From Candidatus Aerophobota bacterium (GTDB lineage Bacteria; Aerophobota; Aerophobia; Aerophobales; B3-G15): a stretch of DNA of 56,268 nucleotides. The notes under the pieces were generated by a model. It did no database searches. It was not told where the DNA came from and saw only the letters and a list, made by a program, of their open reading frames with translations. The position numbers and the translations under genes were made by a program. This document shows, one piece after another, positions 27,954 through 36,849 of the stretch. The stretch covers positions 1 to 56,268 of the forward strand of contig JAUWZM010000008.1 of the NCBI GenBank assembly GCA_030615365.1. Direction: 5' to 3'. Every line of letters starts with the position of its first letter. The first letter of the stretch is position 1.

Positions 27954-28997
27954 TCAATTTTGATACCTGCTCCATCCCTGTGAGTAAGTTATCCTTTCCC
28001 CTTCACTCACAATCATCCCTTCTACTCCAGGGAGTTTGTTTATGAGTTTTATCCCCATTTCAGGCCCTAATACAAAAACTCCAGTAGCTAACGCATCAGC
28101 CGTGGTCGCATCAGGAGCGATAATGGTTACACTCATGGGAACATTTTGGACAGTTAAACCTGTAGCAGGATTAACTATATGGGAAAATCTTTTTCCCTGA
28201 ATGGTAACATATCTTCGATAATCACCCGAGGTAGCTACCCCTTTATCCTTAACTTTAATCATTCCTATGATCTTATCCTTATCGCGGGGATCTTGAATGC
28301 CAATTCCCCATTTTTTCTCCTTTGGGTCTTTGTCAAGGAAGAATAAAAAGAACTGTTGGAGTTTTTCTCTCACAGCCTGCTCTTTAGGTCCTTCACCCAA
28401 GCAATACATATCTCCACCAGCATTTACCAGAGCCTGAGTTACTCCTTGTCTTCTAAGAACCTGCATCGCTTTATCCACAGCATAACCTTTAGCTATTCCT
28501 CCCAGAGTAATTTGCATCCCCTTTTGACTAAATCTTACCTTGTTGCCCTCTGTAACAATACTGCGATAATCTACCAACGAAAGTGCAGAGCTTAACTGCT
28601 CCCTGGTAGGAATCTTATCTTCTTTCCCTGCCCTCCTCCAAAGGTTACAAACAGGACCACAGGTAATATCAAAAGCTCCCTCAGTAATCTTAGAAAATTC
28701 AATTGCCCTCTGGATGATCTCTTTAGTCTCTAAAGAAACCTCCATCTCTCCCTTCTGGTTTAACAAAGCTACCTCACTATTCGGGTTAAACGCATTCATT
28801 AAGAGATCTATCTTTTCCATCTCTTCGAAAGCCTCCTCAACTATCTCAGAAGAAGCATCAGCTATAATAGTGACTACTGTATCCATAATTATTCGAGTTC
28901 GCTTAATAAATTTAGCCTGACTGCATTCTGAAATTTGAAGAAGGCTTAAAGTTATAATAAAAATAAGGATAAATTTTCTTTTATTAGTTAATTTCAT
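27954..28997 (-). CDS. apbE: FAD:protein FMN transferase (ApbE)
   Basis: A 347-residue exported flavin transferase that attaches FMN to threonines of partners such as Rnf/Nqr subunits. A hydrophobic signal (residues 8-22) ends in ISEC, a poor lipobox. The FAD/Mg region LGGIAKGYAVDKAM, NAGGDMYCLG and the C-terminal SHIVNPATG and DATTADALATGVFVLG motifs are present. No Rnf or Nqr gene is in the window. It begins the run leading into recJ. Confidence 0.95.
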   Translation of the reverse strand: MKLTNKRKFILIFIITLSLLQISECSQAKFIKRTRIIMDTVVTIIADASSEIVEEAFEEMEKIDLLMNAFNPNSEVALLNQKGEMEVSLETKEIIQRAIEFSKITEGAFDITCGPVCNLWRRAGKEDKIPTREQLSSALSLVDYRSIVTEGNKVRFSQKGMQITLGGIAKGYAVDKAMQVLRRQGVTQALVNAGGDMYCLGEGPKEQAVREKLQQFFLFFLDKDPKEKKWGIGIQDPRDKDKIIGMIKVKDKGVATSGDYRRYVTIQGKRFSHIVNPATGLTVQNVPMSVTIIAPDATTADALATGVFVLGPEMGIKLINKLPGVEGMIVSEGERITYSQGWSRYQN

Positions 28998-29046
28998 TTT
29001 GTAGTCCTGCTGACTGTAGCAATAGACCCTGAACTCTACTACTCTT

Positions 29047-29871
29047 TTATAATTTCTCTTCTATTTCTCTAATTAAAATTCGCTTTAGATTTTTGCTTAA
29101 GTCTCCTACAAAGTCTTCAGCTTCAATTAAGGGTTCTAAATCTAACTGAATACTCCTTAAATCTAAGTTCTCCACAATATTTAAAAGATTGCTTTTAAGC
29201 TCTTTTTTTCCTTTTACTTTTTCTATGCATCTTAAATTAGGCAATATTCCTTTTTTTAAATACCACATTAAATCAAAATAATCCCTACCTTTCACTTTTA
29301 TTAAGATTTTCCCTGTTTTGTCTGTTTTCTCCCATTTCCTTGATAAAACTGCTCTAACTTTTGTAGCCATTAAAGTTGATAAATCAAAGGTTCTAATTAA
29401 AATTGCCTTGTTAAATTTAAAAATAGGCACGATTTCAACTTTATATTCTTTGCAGAAATTAAATTCTTTAAAAATTTCTATCTTAAGAATAAGCAAATTT
29501 GATTGGCCAGAATCTGCTAATTTAAGCTCATAGAGTATAGGGAGTTTAAGATGGATTCTAAATTTTTGAATTTTAACATTTGGCTTTATGCCTATTTCTT
29601 TTTCAAAAAATAAACTTAAATCGTTGGCTAATTTTTCTAAGTTTATCTTTTTGTTTAAGTCCAGAAAATCTAAATCTTCTGAAAGTCGAGGTAGATTAAA
29701 ACAATGTGCCAGGCAAGATCCTCCATAAAATACAAGATTTTTGTATTCTTTTTTAGAATAAATAAAAGAAAGGGCTAAGATCTGGAGATATTCCTTAACA
29801 ACGTTTCGCTTAAAAACATCAGAGCTCTCTTTATACTGGGATAAAAGATTTTTAATAAACTCTTTTCTCAT
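29047..29871 (-). CDS. AbiEii-type nucleotidyltransferase toxin
   Basis: A 274-residue DUF1814/AbiEii protein. Nucleotidyltransferase motif I is YGGSCLAHCFNLPRLSEDLDF-like (GGS then RLSEDLD, residues about 48-68), and the later KGRDYFDLMWYL motif is conserved. These toxins block growth by modifying tRNA or other targets in phage defence. The ATG overlaps the antitoxin stop (ATGA), the normal antitoxin-toxin order. Confidence 0.88.
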   Translation of the reverse strand: MRKEFIKNLLSQYKESSDVFKRNVVKEYLQILALSFIYSKKEYKNLVFYGGSCLAHCFNLPRLSEDLDFLDLNKKINLEKLANDLSLFFEKEIGIKPNVKIQKFRIHLKLPILYELKLADSGQSNLLILKIEIFKEFNFCKEYKVEIVPIFKFNKAILIRTFDLSTLMATKVRAVLSRKWEKTDKTGKILIKVKGRDYFDLMWYLKKGILPNLRCIEKVKGKKELKSNLLNIVENLDLRSIQLDLEPLIEAEDFVGDLSKNLKRILIREIEEKL

Positions 29872-30512
29872 AGATTGAAAAGCTTACTTAAAATTTTTTT
29901 TATTTTTTTTGATCCTTCAAGATTTATATATTTTCTCAACTCTTTTTTATCCTTTTCAGTAAAATTTTCTATATTTAGTCGCAGTTCTTCAACGGCTTTT
30001 CTATCGACTAATAAATTTTTTCTTAAATATAAAAAATCAAAAAGGGCCTTAGGTTTAGTAGCTTCATAAATAAAAAAATCGCCTTTTTTAAAAACTTTGA
30101 AACCTAAAAAAAGTTCCTCCTTCACCTTATGATAAATAAAATTTCCAAATTTGTTGGAAAACTTCTTGGTTTTATTTAAAGTAATGGCAGTAAAATTTCT
30201 TGGAATCTCAGTTAAAATGTTGTGTTTGTAAAGAATGTAATCTAAACTAAGGTAAGAAGGAAAATATAAAGTATTAACCAAAAACTCTAAATAAGAGGAG
30301 AAATTGCCTTCTTTTTCGGCTTTATCAATGAAGTCTTTGGGAGTGTAAAGTCCTTTTTTAAGTCGAACTATTTCTCCTTTTTTGCAATAACGAGAGAGTA
30401 ATACTTTCAAATAATCCTCATTTTTCTCAATACCCTTTAAGTCCCCTATTTTGAAATAGGGTAAATTTTTTACCAAAGAAAAAATTACTTTTGTTCTAAA
30501 ATCATTTCTCAT
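29868..30512 (-). CDS. AbiEi-type antitoxin
   Basis: A 214-residue protein with an N-terminal winged-helix region (residues 10-55; RYCKKGEIVRLKKGLY) and a C-terminal domain containing YLSLDYILYKHNILTEIP, both typical of AbiEi antitoxins that also repress their own promoter. I start it at the ATG at 30512. The upstream TTG at 30551 is part of the TTGACA -35 box, so it cannot be the start. The ATG lies only about 5 bases after the predicted transcription start, so the message may be leaderless. Confidence 0.85.
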   Translation of the reverse strand: MRNDFRTKVIFSLVKNLPYFKIGDLKGIEKNEDYLKVLLSRYCKKGEIVRLKKGLYTPKDFIDKAEKEGNFSSYLEFLVNTLYFPSYLSLDYILYKHNILTEIPRNFTAITLNKTKKFSNKFGNFIYHKVKEELFLGFKVFKKGDFFIYEATKPKALFDFLYLRKNLLVDRKAVEELRLNIENFTEKDKKELRKYINLEGSKKIKKILSKLFNL

Positions 30513-30514
30513 AG

Positions 30515-30551
30515 TATACAATAATTGTATATTATTGGAAACAAGTGTCAA
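30515..30551 (-). promoter_or_regulatory. AbiE promoter with overlapping inverted repeat
   Basis: On the minus strand TTGACA (30546-30551) and TACAAT (30524-30529) are 16 bp apart. A 17-bp inverted repeat (30515-30522 with 30524-30531, centre 30523) covers the -10 box and start point, as expected for an autorepressor operator. Confidence 0.65.
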
Positions 30552-30855
30552 TATATCGCATTATTTTTGCTTGTTCTATAAGATGCATTAGGGGATAATG
30601 TAGATTCCGCATCAAACCTGCCACCCATTCCGCAAAAAGGTTTACCACTTTTTGGGGAAACAACGGAAAAGTTAAGTCTGAATTTAAGCTCATAACCTCC
30701 TCCTGGGACATTGAAAATTTTATAAGATTGTGGAGTTTGTTTCGAGCAAGACAAGGAAACGATTTCTAAGCCCTGCTCTCCATGGCAAAAAAAGAACCGT
30801 CCCCTTTTGCTCTCCTTTTCGATTAGCCATGATAATAATTGTAGGTATTTTTCTA
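30552..30855. other. Gap between AbiE and VapC modules
   Basis: This 304-base gap has no convincing gene. A 68-codon minus-strand frame (30548-30754) shows no recognisable motif. At 30786-30811 the minus strand reads AAAAGGGGACGGTTC then a T-run, close to the plus-strand sequence at 48523-48550 just before VapBC; such tracts often flank IS200-like and toxin genes in environmental genomes. Confidence 0.45.
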
Positions 30856-31257
30856 TTAAGGAATTATTCTTTTAATTCCCTCTATTTTATCAAAATCCTT
30901 ATCATAACTGTAGATTTCTTTAATCCCTCTCTCAAGAATAAAAGCAGCATTAAAAGCGTCAGTAAAGGAAATATTTTCCTTTGCATAAATGTCTAATGCT
31001 TGCAAGTATATTCCCTTATTTAAAAATTTTAGCCCTTTTAAATTAAGAATGGGGAGCATAAGTTCTTTTATCTCTTTTTTCTGAACTTTATAAAAACTCT
31101 CTAAAGTAAAAATAGTTTCAAAGATAACAAAAGAAGAGGTGATAATTTTTTCTTCATTCTTCTCTACCCTTTTTAAGAGAGCTAAAACCTTTTGTGCTTT
31201 CTTTTCATCATCCCGAGTGAAATAACGAATAAAAAGATTAGTGTCTATGAAACGCAT
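30856..31257 (-). CDS. VapC-like PIN-domain toxin
   Basis: A 133-residue PIN ribonuclease. The acidic site is visible as D5 (FIDTN), E47 (IFETIF), D100 (SFTDAF) and D119/D121 (YDKDF). It probably cleaves tRNA or rRNA. It follows the AbrB-type antitoxin by 2 bases in the usual order. Confidence 0.88.
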   Translation of the reverse strand: MRFIDTNLFIRYFTRDDEKKAQKVLALLKRVEKNEEKIITSSFVIFETIFTLESFYKVQKKEIKELMLPILNLKGLKFLNKGIYLQALDIYAKENISFTDAFNAAFILERGIKEIYSYDKDFDKIEGIKRIIP

Positions 31258-31260
31258 AAT

Positions 31261-31518
31261 TTAGATTTTCTCAACTGTTTTTTTACTTACTTCCCTTTCA
31301 AAAAACTTCCTCATTTCTGCAAAATTTTCAGGTTTCTTTTTGGGTTTTACTCTTCCAAAATTTGAATCCAAGCTTAAAGCAGGTTTTATTACAACCATAT
31401 TTTTTCTGATTTCAAACTCAATTTTATCATTAGGCTTTATTCCTAAATATTCTCTTATTCTCTTAGGAATAGTTGCTTGACCTTTTTTAGTTAAAGTAGT
31501 CATATTAGTTACCTTCAT
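31261..31518 (-). CDS. AbrB/SpoVT-type antitoxin
   Basis: An 85-residue protein with an N-terminal swapped-hairpin DNA-binding domain (TLTKKGQATIPKRIREYLGI, residues 8-27) and a charged C-terminal tail that would wrap the toxin. AAGGAG precedes the ATG by 7 bases. Its own consensus promoter lies at 31557-31584. Confidence 0.9.
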   Translation of the reverse strand: MKVTNMTTLTKKGQATIPKRIREYLGIKPNDKIEFEIRKNMVVIKPALSLDSNFGRVKPKKKPENFAEMRKFFEREVSKKTVEKI

Positions 31519-31556
31519 TTAATATCTCCTTACTTTGAATTCTTAGTATTACTTAT

Positions 31557-31584
31557 ATTATAAAGGTATGCAAAAGTTTGTCAA
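31557..31584 (-). promoter_or_regulatory. Consensus promoter of the AbrB-VapC operon
   Basis: On the minus strand TTGACA (31579-31584) and TATAAT (31557-31562) are both perfect, with a 16-bp spacer. Confidence 0.8.
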
Positions 31585-31983
31585 GACGTATCTAACTTTT
31601 TCTTTGGATAGACAGAATTAACAGATCTTTTTTCGTCCACAGTTCTAATCTGATTTCATTTTACTCTAGAATTTTTTGGTAGATGAGTCTCTTCTTCGGA
31701 AAGAAACACTTCAAAAGGGTAGATTTTTTTTGTTTTTGAAATGTATAAGTCGATAAACGATTATAGATTTTAATATGATAGTTTAGCCTCTCTTGAGATT
31801 AGCACATCTGCCTTCGGCAGACCAAAGACAACCCTCTCTTTAAAAGAGAGGCCTCCGGTAAAAAAATAGATAGAGGGCCTGCTCCGATATTTAGTAAGGT
31901 TTTACTTCTTACCCTGTGTTTTCCCAAGATTGCAGCCCTTTCTGTCAAACCATTTAAATCTTCCTTCGTTTTATTTTCTTTAT
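31585..31983. other. Intergenic region with competing hairpins
   Basis: A 399-base stretch without a gene. Two hairpins stand together: 31807-31812 with 31816-31821, and 31833-31840 with 31844-31851. The strand 31843-31852 can pair alternatively with 31786-31794. There is no T-run after them on the minus strand, so a terminator for the 31984-32505 gene is doubtful; an eroded repeat is as likely. Confidence 0.45.
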
Positions 31984-32505
31984 TTATCCTTCAGGAATAT
32001 AACCTTGACAACTGGTAATTATCTCTCCTTTTTTAATCGCTTTTTTCTCTCTTTTGCAGTTCCCTGACTGCCAGCAACCTGCACATAATCCTGACGATTT
32101 ATCTTTTGACTCGGGCTGTTTTTCCTCCTCTTCCTCCTCTTCCTTCTCCTCCTCAAGGGCAATTTTAAAATTAGTCTCTTTAATTATTGGAATGGGTTCT
32201 TTTTTATCTGCTTTTTTATCCACCTGCCCTGCTGTTTTTTTGGATTCAACCTGTTTACCTTCTTCCAGCAAAAACCTAATTGTCTTTAAGTTATGCGTTA
32301 ACTCCATAAAGTTCTTATCTTTTCTGGGTAACCCCGCTAAACAAATTACGGTAAGCCAACTAAAGAAAAACCCCAAAACAGCCCAGCATCCACGGGAGTA
32401 ACCTTTCTCAAATGCCATTTTACTACAAAAAACTGCACTCACTATACTTGAAATTAACCAAACGAAAAAAATTAATTCAGCAAATTTAGAGATCCAGAGA
32501 TTCAT
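31984..32505 (-). CDS. Small membrane protein with Cys-rich tail
   Basis: A 173-residue protein I do not recognise. Two membrane helices (about 7-27 and 40-58, the second with GCWAVLGFFFSWLTVICLAG) are followed by a charged linker, a Glu run (about 118-130) and a C-terminal cluster with CAGCWQSGNC and a further Cys near the end, which could bind a metal. An almost perfect AAGGAGGTGA ribosome site precedes the ATG by 8 bases, so strong expression is expected. Confidence 0.7.
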   Translation of the reverse strand: MNLWISKFAELIFFVWLISSIVSAVFCSKMAFEKGYSRGCWAVLGFFFSWLTVICLAGLPRKDKNFMELTHNLKTIRFLLEEGKQVESKKTAGQVDKKADKKEPIPIIKETNFKIALEEEKEEEEEEEKQPESKDKSSGLCAGCWQSGNCKREKKAIKKGEIITSCQGYIPEG

Positions 32506-32538
32506 TTAATGCATCACCTCCTTCTTATTTTCAATATG

Positions 32539-32765
32539 GTATTGTCAAAACTCAACCTCAAAGAACACAGAGATACTTAAAAAATAGAGTATTTATAGAA
32601 CAATCTTCCCCTTTTCCTTCTGTAATTACCTATGAGAATTATTACTTTTATTATTTTTTATCCTCATTTACTATTAATTGTGACTGGTAATTAGTAAAGA
32701 GGTTTTTATTTTTACCCTTAGCCTTTCGCCTCTTATGCATATTACTTCCCACATCTTACATTCCC
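32539..32765 (+). repeat. MITE-like element, copy C, truncated
   Basis: The left end (GTATTGTCAAAACTCAACCTC then CAGAG) matches copy A at 25935, and internal segments (TACTATTAATTGTGACTGGTA; CTTACATTCCC) match it in order. The right end is missing: similarity stops at about 32765, where the URO-D gene on the minus strand ends. The stop and last Met codon of that gene lie in the shared sequence. Confidence 0.65.
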
Positions 32766-33856
32766 CATTTAGCTCCTTCATCCAGCACAATCAGATAATT
32801 TTTTATTGGAACATAATTAGTAACGGAGTTACCAGACCCTAAAGCATAACCGCCACCAGGCATACATTTATCTAAGATATCTCTTACATATTTGCGCAAT
32901 TCTTTCTCTTCTAATCTACAGAGCTTATTCACATCCACTCCACCTAAGAGGGCAATTCTATTCCCATACTTTCTTTTGAATTCTGTAACTGGCATTATCG
33001 CATCTTCAAAGGAGTGTTTGGCATCTATCTTTACGTCCTCAATCAGATCCTCCATTATTGAATCGCAGTAACCACAGCTATGAAGAATATAAACGAGCCC
33101 ATTATCATGAGCAAGTGTAGCTAATTTTTTATGCCAGGGCAGAATGTACTTCCTCAAATTATTCGGGGAAACAAGTGTAGCTGTTTTAAATCCCATATCA
33201 TCTCCCTGAAAAAAACCAACTAAATTATCCAGACCAATAATCTTTTTATATGCTCCATAGATTAGCTCTCCTACCTTATCTGCAACCGTTTCAACTAAAT
33301 CTGGACTATCGTATAGAAGATAACTAAGCGTCTCAAAACCAAATAGTTCGTTGGAAATAACTTCAAGGATTCCCGGTGAAAAAGAGGCAAATATTCCCAT
33401 TCCATCAGGAAGATTCGTAGAAGCAAATTCAAAAGGCCACAGATCTAATTTCTCAAGAGAAGGCCAGGTATACTTTTCGAAATCCTCCCAGGAAGTTATT
33501 ATTCCTTTTCCCTGTTCAGTCCACCTTCTCCTTCTGTGAGAAAGCGAAGCAGTATCTTTGCCCACTCTCTTTTTAGAGGTAAAAGATATACTTCCCGAAA
33601 AGCGAAAATCACTGATAAATCGCATACAATCGTAACCAAGTTGGTACCAGCACTCAATATAATTCTTGAGGACCGTTTCCTGGGAATCTCTGTCTTTTGC
33701 CAAAGAGGGCTCTATCCACTTTCGATTAAATTTTTCTGTAAAATACCTGATGACGTCTGTATCGATATGGAGTTCAACCAGATGGACTTTGGAAAAAATT
33801 TTTTTTCTTAGAATAACTTCCCTAAAATCTTCTCTATTTGGTTTTGGATGTTTCAT
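32756..33856 (-). CDS. URO-D family protein, methyltransferase-like (second)
   Basis: A 366-residue URO-D superfamily member, distinct from the one at 161. The zinc-type motif is ILHSCGYCDS, followed by LLGGVDVNKLC and the C-terminal PGGGYALGSGNSVTNYVP. It may transfer methyl groups to or from a corrinoid. I start it at the ATG at 33856, preceded by AAGGA at 9 bases; the longer TTG frame runs into a mobile element. The gene is enclosed by two MITE-like copies in the same orientation. The adjacent B12 uptake operon is functionally suggestive. Confidence 0.82.
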   Translation of the reverse strand: MKHPKPNREDFREVILRKKIFSKVHLVELHIDTDVIRYFTEKFNRKWIEPSLAKDRDSQETVLKNYIECWYQLGYDCMRFISDFRFSGSISFTSKKRVGKDTASLSHRRRRWTEQGKGIITSWEDFEKYTWPSLEKLDLWPFEFASTNLPDGMGIFASFSPGILEVISNELFGFETLSYLLYDSPDLVETVADKVGELIYGAYKKIIGLDNLVGFFQGDDMGFKTATLVSPNNLRKYILPWHKKLATLAHDNGLVYILHSCGYCDSIMEDLIEDVKIDAKHSFEDAIMPVTEFKRKYGNRIALLGGVDVNKLCRLEEKELRKYVRDILDKCMPGGGYALGSGNSVTNYVPIKNYLIVLDEGAKWGM

Positions 33857-33872
33857 GCAAAAGTTTCCTTGT

Positions 33873-34039
33873 CTTGAATCTATTGCTGTCAAAACTTAAC
33901 CACAGAGAACGTAAATAACTGTAATATGTGATAAGTAATAAGTGATGAAGTTTTTACCATTTACACATTACACATCACATCTTCTCTCCCCTCTGTGATT
34001 TCATGTTTTCCTTCATGTTTTTGGCATTACCTTGAATCT
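33873..34039 (+). mobile_element. MITE-like element, copy D, with 9-bp target duplication
   Basis: A 149-bp element (33882-34030) flanked by CTTGAATCT at 33873-33881 and 34031-34039. Its ends are ATTGCTGTCAAAACTTAACC and, read inward from the other side, GTAATGCCAAAAACATGAAG. It is nearly identical to the inverted copy at 50957-51117. Confidence 0.8.
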
Positions 34040-34159
34040 TTCTTTTGAAGACTATAATAGCTATTTCCCTCAAGAAGTCAAATTTTTTTCCATCGTACTC
34101 TTACCACGCTTCTTGACATAGAGTCATTTTTTTACTATTGATACACATAGAAATCGTTG

Positions 34160-34187
34160 TTGACAAAAAAAGTTTAGGAAGTATACT
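34160..34187 (+). promoter_or_regulatory. Promoter of the B12 operon
   Basis: TTGACA at 34160-34165 and TATACT at 34182-34187 with a 16-bp spacer. Transcription would start about 26 bases before the riboswitch. Confidence 0.75.
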
Positions 34188-34219
34188 ACACTTAGTTTTT
34201 TCAAATAAAGATTCAAAAT

Positions 34220-34406
34220 GTATATAGGTGCTTGAAGGGAAGAGGGTGAAATACCCTCACGGTCGCGCCGCTGTAACTGACACGAAATCCACGTGAACCA
34301 CTGCATACTCATCAGCAAAATTAGCTGAAGGAGGTGTGGGAAGGGTGGAAAGTAGGAAAACCTTCTTTTAAGGAAAGGTCGGGAGTCAGAAAACCTATCT
34401 ATATAC
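34220..34406 (+). promoter_or_regulatory. Cobalamin riboswitch aptamer
   Basis: The conserved core is plain: GGTGCTTG and GAAGGGAAGAGGGTGAAAT near the 5' side, then the B12-box-like segment CACGGTCGCGCCGCTGTAAC, and GGTCGGGAGTCAGAAAACC near the 3' side. A P1 stem pairs GTATATAG (34220-34227) with CTATATAC (34399-34406). It senses adenosyl- or other cobalamins and represses the downstream uptake and tail-assembly genes when B12 is plentiful. Confidence 0.95.
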
Positions 34407-34444
34407 GGTATTTACCCTATCTTCTTCGCGAGACGAGAAGTTGT

Positions 34445-34500
34445 GGGTTTTATTTTGGCTAAAAACCCGGCCCTCTGCAAGAAGAGGCTCGGGTTTTTTT
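34445..34500 (+). terminator. Riboswitch expression platform: terminator and antiterminator
   Basis: An intrinsic terminator pairs 34463-34469 with 34490-34496 and an inner CCTCT/AGAGG stem, followed by a T7 run. An alternative 7-bp stem, 34445-34451 with 34462-34468, uses the same AAACCC strand and would act as antiterminator. Control is therefore likely by transcription attenuation. Confidence 0.8.
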
Positions 34501-34653
34501 ATTAATATGGTATGTAGCCACTGAATGAAGAGTTAAGCGCTAACGACTAAAAGGCAAAAGGGGAATGAGTAATGAATTGATGCGTTATTGAGTGGAGGAG
34601 TAAAAACGTGAATGTGTAGGTCGAACAAAATAAACATCCTGCGAGGTGAACGA

Positions 34654-35625
34654 ATGAAGAAGTTAAGGATAAAAGTCAAGTTGATCAGTGTGTTAACAGC
34701 CCTTCTTATTTTGATGAACTGCGAGATAATTCTCGGTGAGAAAATAACCATAATTGATGATACTGGGAAAAAAGTAGTGATAGAAAAATATCCAAAAAAA
34801 ATTATTTCTCTCTCACCCAGCAATACAGAGATTCTTTTTGCTCTTGGCCTGGGAGATAAGGTAATAGGAGTTACCACTTACTGTGATTATCCCCCTCAAG
34901 CAAAAGAAATAGATAAAATAGGAGGCTACACCACTCCTAATATTGAAGAAATTGTAGCCAAGGAGCCGGATTTAGTATTGGCAGCTCATGGAAATGGAGA
35001 GGCAAACATTTTAGTTTTGGAAAAGCTTGGATTAACTGTAATAGCTTTAAATCCTAAAAATATTGAGGATATCTTAAAAAATATTCAATTAGTGGGAAAA
35101 GCAACAGGGAAAGAGAGAAAAGCACAGCAGATAATAGCAGATATGAGAAAAAGAATCGAGGCAGTGAGAGAAAAAAATGCAGCGATTGCTCAAGGCAAAA
35201 GAATGAGAATTCTTTACCTGGTCTGGTATCCTCAGCTCTGGACATCAGGAGAAGAGACATATCCGGATGAGTTAATTAAAATAGCCGGAGGTAAAAATAT
35301 TGCCTATGGTATAAAGGACTGGAAACAGATAAATAAAGAAACAGTGATTGAACGTGATCCTCAGATAATCATCTGTTCTGGAATGGGTAAAATAGGAATA
35401 TCTTTAAAGAAAAATATACTGGATGACCCTGAGCTTAAGGAAACTACTGCAGTTAAGACTGGCTGCGTATATGCTATCAATGATTCAAGTATACTTGAGC
35501 TTGCCGGGCCAAGGATAGTAGAGGGGCTGGAGAAAATAAGTGAATTTATAGGAGAATCCTACGATAAAATTAAAGGAAGAATTGTAACAGTCCAGCCACT
35601 AAGTCACCAAGGCACAAAGAAGTGA
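34654..35625 (+). CDS. btuF: Corrinoid ABC transporter, binding protein
   Basis: A 323-residue periplasmic TroA-fold binding protein with a signal peptide (residues 1-30, ending ILG or possibly a poor lipobox LMNC). Motifs include KIISLSPSNTEILFALGLG and PDLVLAAHG. GAGGTG precedes the ATG at 34654; an upstream GTG/ATG frame from 34612 has no such site. The riboswitch and the btuC/btuD genes make corrinoid the likely ligand. The last ten or so residues are encoded by a dispersed repeat that begins at about 35590. Confidence 0.9.
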   Translation: MKKLRIKVKLISVLTALLILMNCEIILGEKITIIDDTGKKVVIEKYPKKIISLSPSNTEILFALGLGDKVIGVTTYCDYPPQAKEIDKIGGYTTPNIEEIVAKEPDLVLAAHGNGEANILVLEKLGLTVIALNPKNIEDILKNIQLVGKATGKERKAQQIIADMRKRIEAVREKNAAIAQGKRMRILYLVWYPQLWTSGEETYPDELIKIAGGKNIAYGIKDWKQINKETVIERDPQIIICSGMGKIGISLKKNILDDPELKETTAVKTGCVYAINDSSILELAGPRIVEGLEKISEFIGESYDKIKGRIVTVQPLSHQGTKK

Positions 35626-35760
35626 TATAAATTTTAAATCTCTATTGGAAAGAGAAGAATGTATTGCCAAAAAAATTAACCACTGAAGACACAGAGGACG
35701 CTAAAAATTTTAAAACCGGGTTTACTTGGTGTTTTCGTGTCTTGGTGGCTGAATAGTAAG
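35590..35760 (+). repeat. Composite dispersed repeat between btuF and cobT
   Basis: Outer imperfect inverted repeats (CAGCCACTAAGTCACCAAGG from 35592, and its counterpart ending GTCTTGGTGGCTG near 35752) enclose a half-copy of the MITE-like end (GTATTGCCAAAAAAATTAACC from 35661, then CACAGAGG). The left arm encodes the btuF C-terminus and stop. The trailing GTGGCTGAATAG is also found just before rpsT (18213). Confidence 0.55.
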
Positions 35761-35769
35761 GAAAAATAA

Positions 35770-36831
35770 ATGAAAAAAATTGAACAAACACTAAAAAGAA
35801 TCCAACCAGTCGATAATAAAATTTTAATGAAAGCTCAAGAAAAACTGAACAATCTCACTAAACCTAAAGGAAGTTTAGGAAAACTTGAGGAACTTGCCAG
35901 GAAAATAGTGGGAATTACTGGTACTCTCGATCCTTCATTAAAGAAAAAGGTTATCTTTGTTTTCGCTGCTGATCATGGAGTAGCAAAAGAAGGAGTAAGT
36001 GCCTATCCTCAAGAGGTAACTTGCCAAATGGTTTACAATTTCTTAAAGGGAGGAGCTGGAATTAACGTATTAGCAAAACACATAGGGGCTAAAGTGATAG
36101 TGACGGATGTAGGAGTAGCGAAAGATATTAATCCTCATCCTGATTTAAAGATAAAAAAGATAGGATATGGAACGGCTAATATGACCCGGGGTCCAGCTAT
36201 GAGCAAAGAAGAAGCTATTCAGTCCATCAAGGCAGGAATTGAGGTATTTGAAGATGAGTTTAGCCAAAATGGAGTTGATATTGTCGGACTGGGGGATATG
36301 GGCATTGCCAACACTACTGCCAGCAGTGCAATTTTAGCCACTTTTAGCAAAGAAAAAATAGAAAATATTACTGGAAGGGGAACAGGATTAAATAACAAAG
36401 GATGGGAAAGGAAAGTAAAAGTAATTAAAGAGGCTCTTCGGGTTAACCTTCCTCATCCTGAGGATCCCCTTGATGTGTTAGCGAAGGTGGGAGGATATGA
36501 AATTGGAGCTATCGCAGGTTGCCTTTTAAGTGCGGTGAGCTTTAAAGTACCCGTAGTAATAGATGGATTTATCTCGACAGTCGGAGCTCTAATAGCTTTA
36601 AAGTTAGCACCAATCTCTAAGGATTATGTAGTTGCCTCCCATCTCTCACAAGAAAATGGACACAGGTTAGCTCTTGATTATCTAAAATTAGCCCCCCTGC
36701 TTGATCTTAATTTAAGGCTGGGGGAAGGAACAGGAGCTGCTCTTGCCATACACATTATTGAAGCAGGAGTAAAAATACTTACCCAAATGGCTACTTTTGA
36801 AGAAATGGGAGTTTCAAGGGAAAAAGAGTAA
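35770..36831 (+). CDS. cobT: Nicotinate-nucleotide:dimethylbenzimidazole phosphoribosyltransferase
   Basis: A 353-residue CobT that activates the lower-ligand base as alpha-ribazole phosphate for cobalamin assembly. N-terminal NLTKPKGSLGKLEELA, FAADHGVA, GLGDMGIANTTAS and the active-site GEGTGAALA (Glu319) are all present. AAGG precedes the ATG. It is second in the riboswitch operon. Confidence 0.96.
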   Translation: MKKIEQTLKRIQPVDNKILMKAQEKLNNLTKPKGSLGKLEELARKIVGITGTLDPSLKKKVIFVFAADHGVAKEGVSAYPQEVTCQMVYNFLKGGAGINVLAKHIGAKVIVTDVGVAKDINPHPDLKIKKIGYGTANMTRGPAMSKEEAIQSIKAGIEVFEDEFSQNGVDIVGLGDMGIANTTASSAILATFSKEKIENITGRGTGLNNKGWERKVKVIKEALRVNLPHPEDPLDVLAKVGGYEIGAIAGCLLSAVSFKVPVVIDGFISTVGALIALKLAPISKDYVVASHLSQENGHRLALDYLKLAPLLDLNLRLGEGTGAALAIHIIEAGVKILTQMATFEEMGVSREKE

Positions 36832-36849
36832 ATTTCTTAGGAATAGAAA

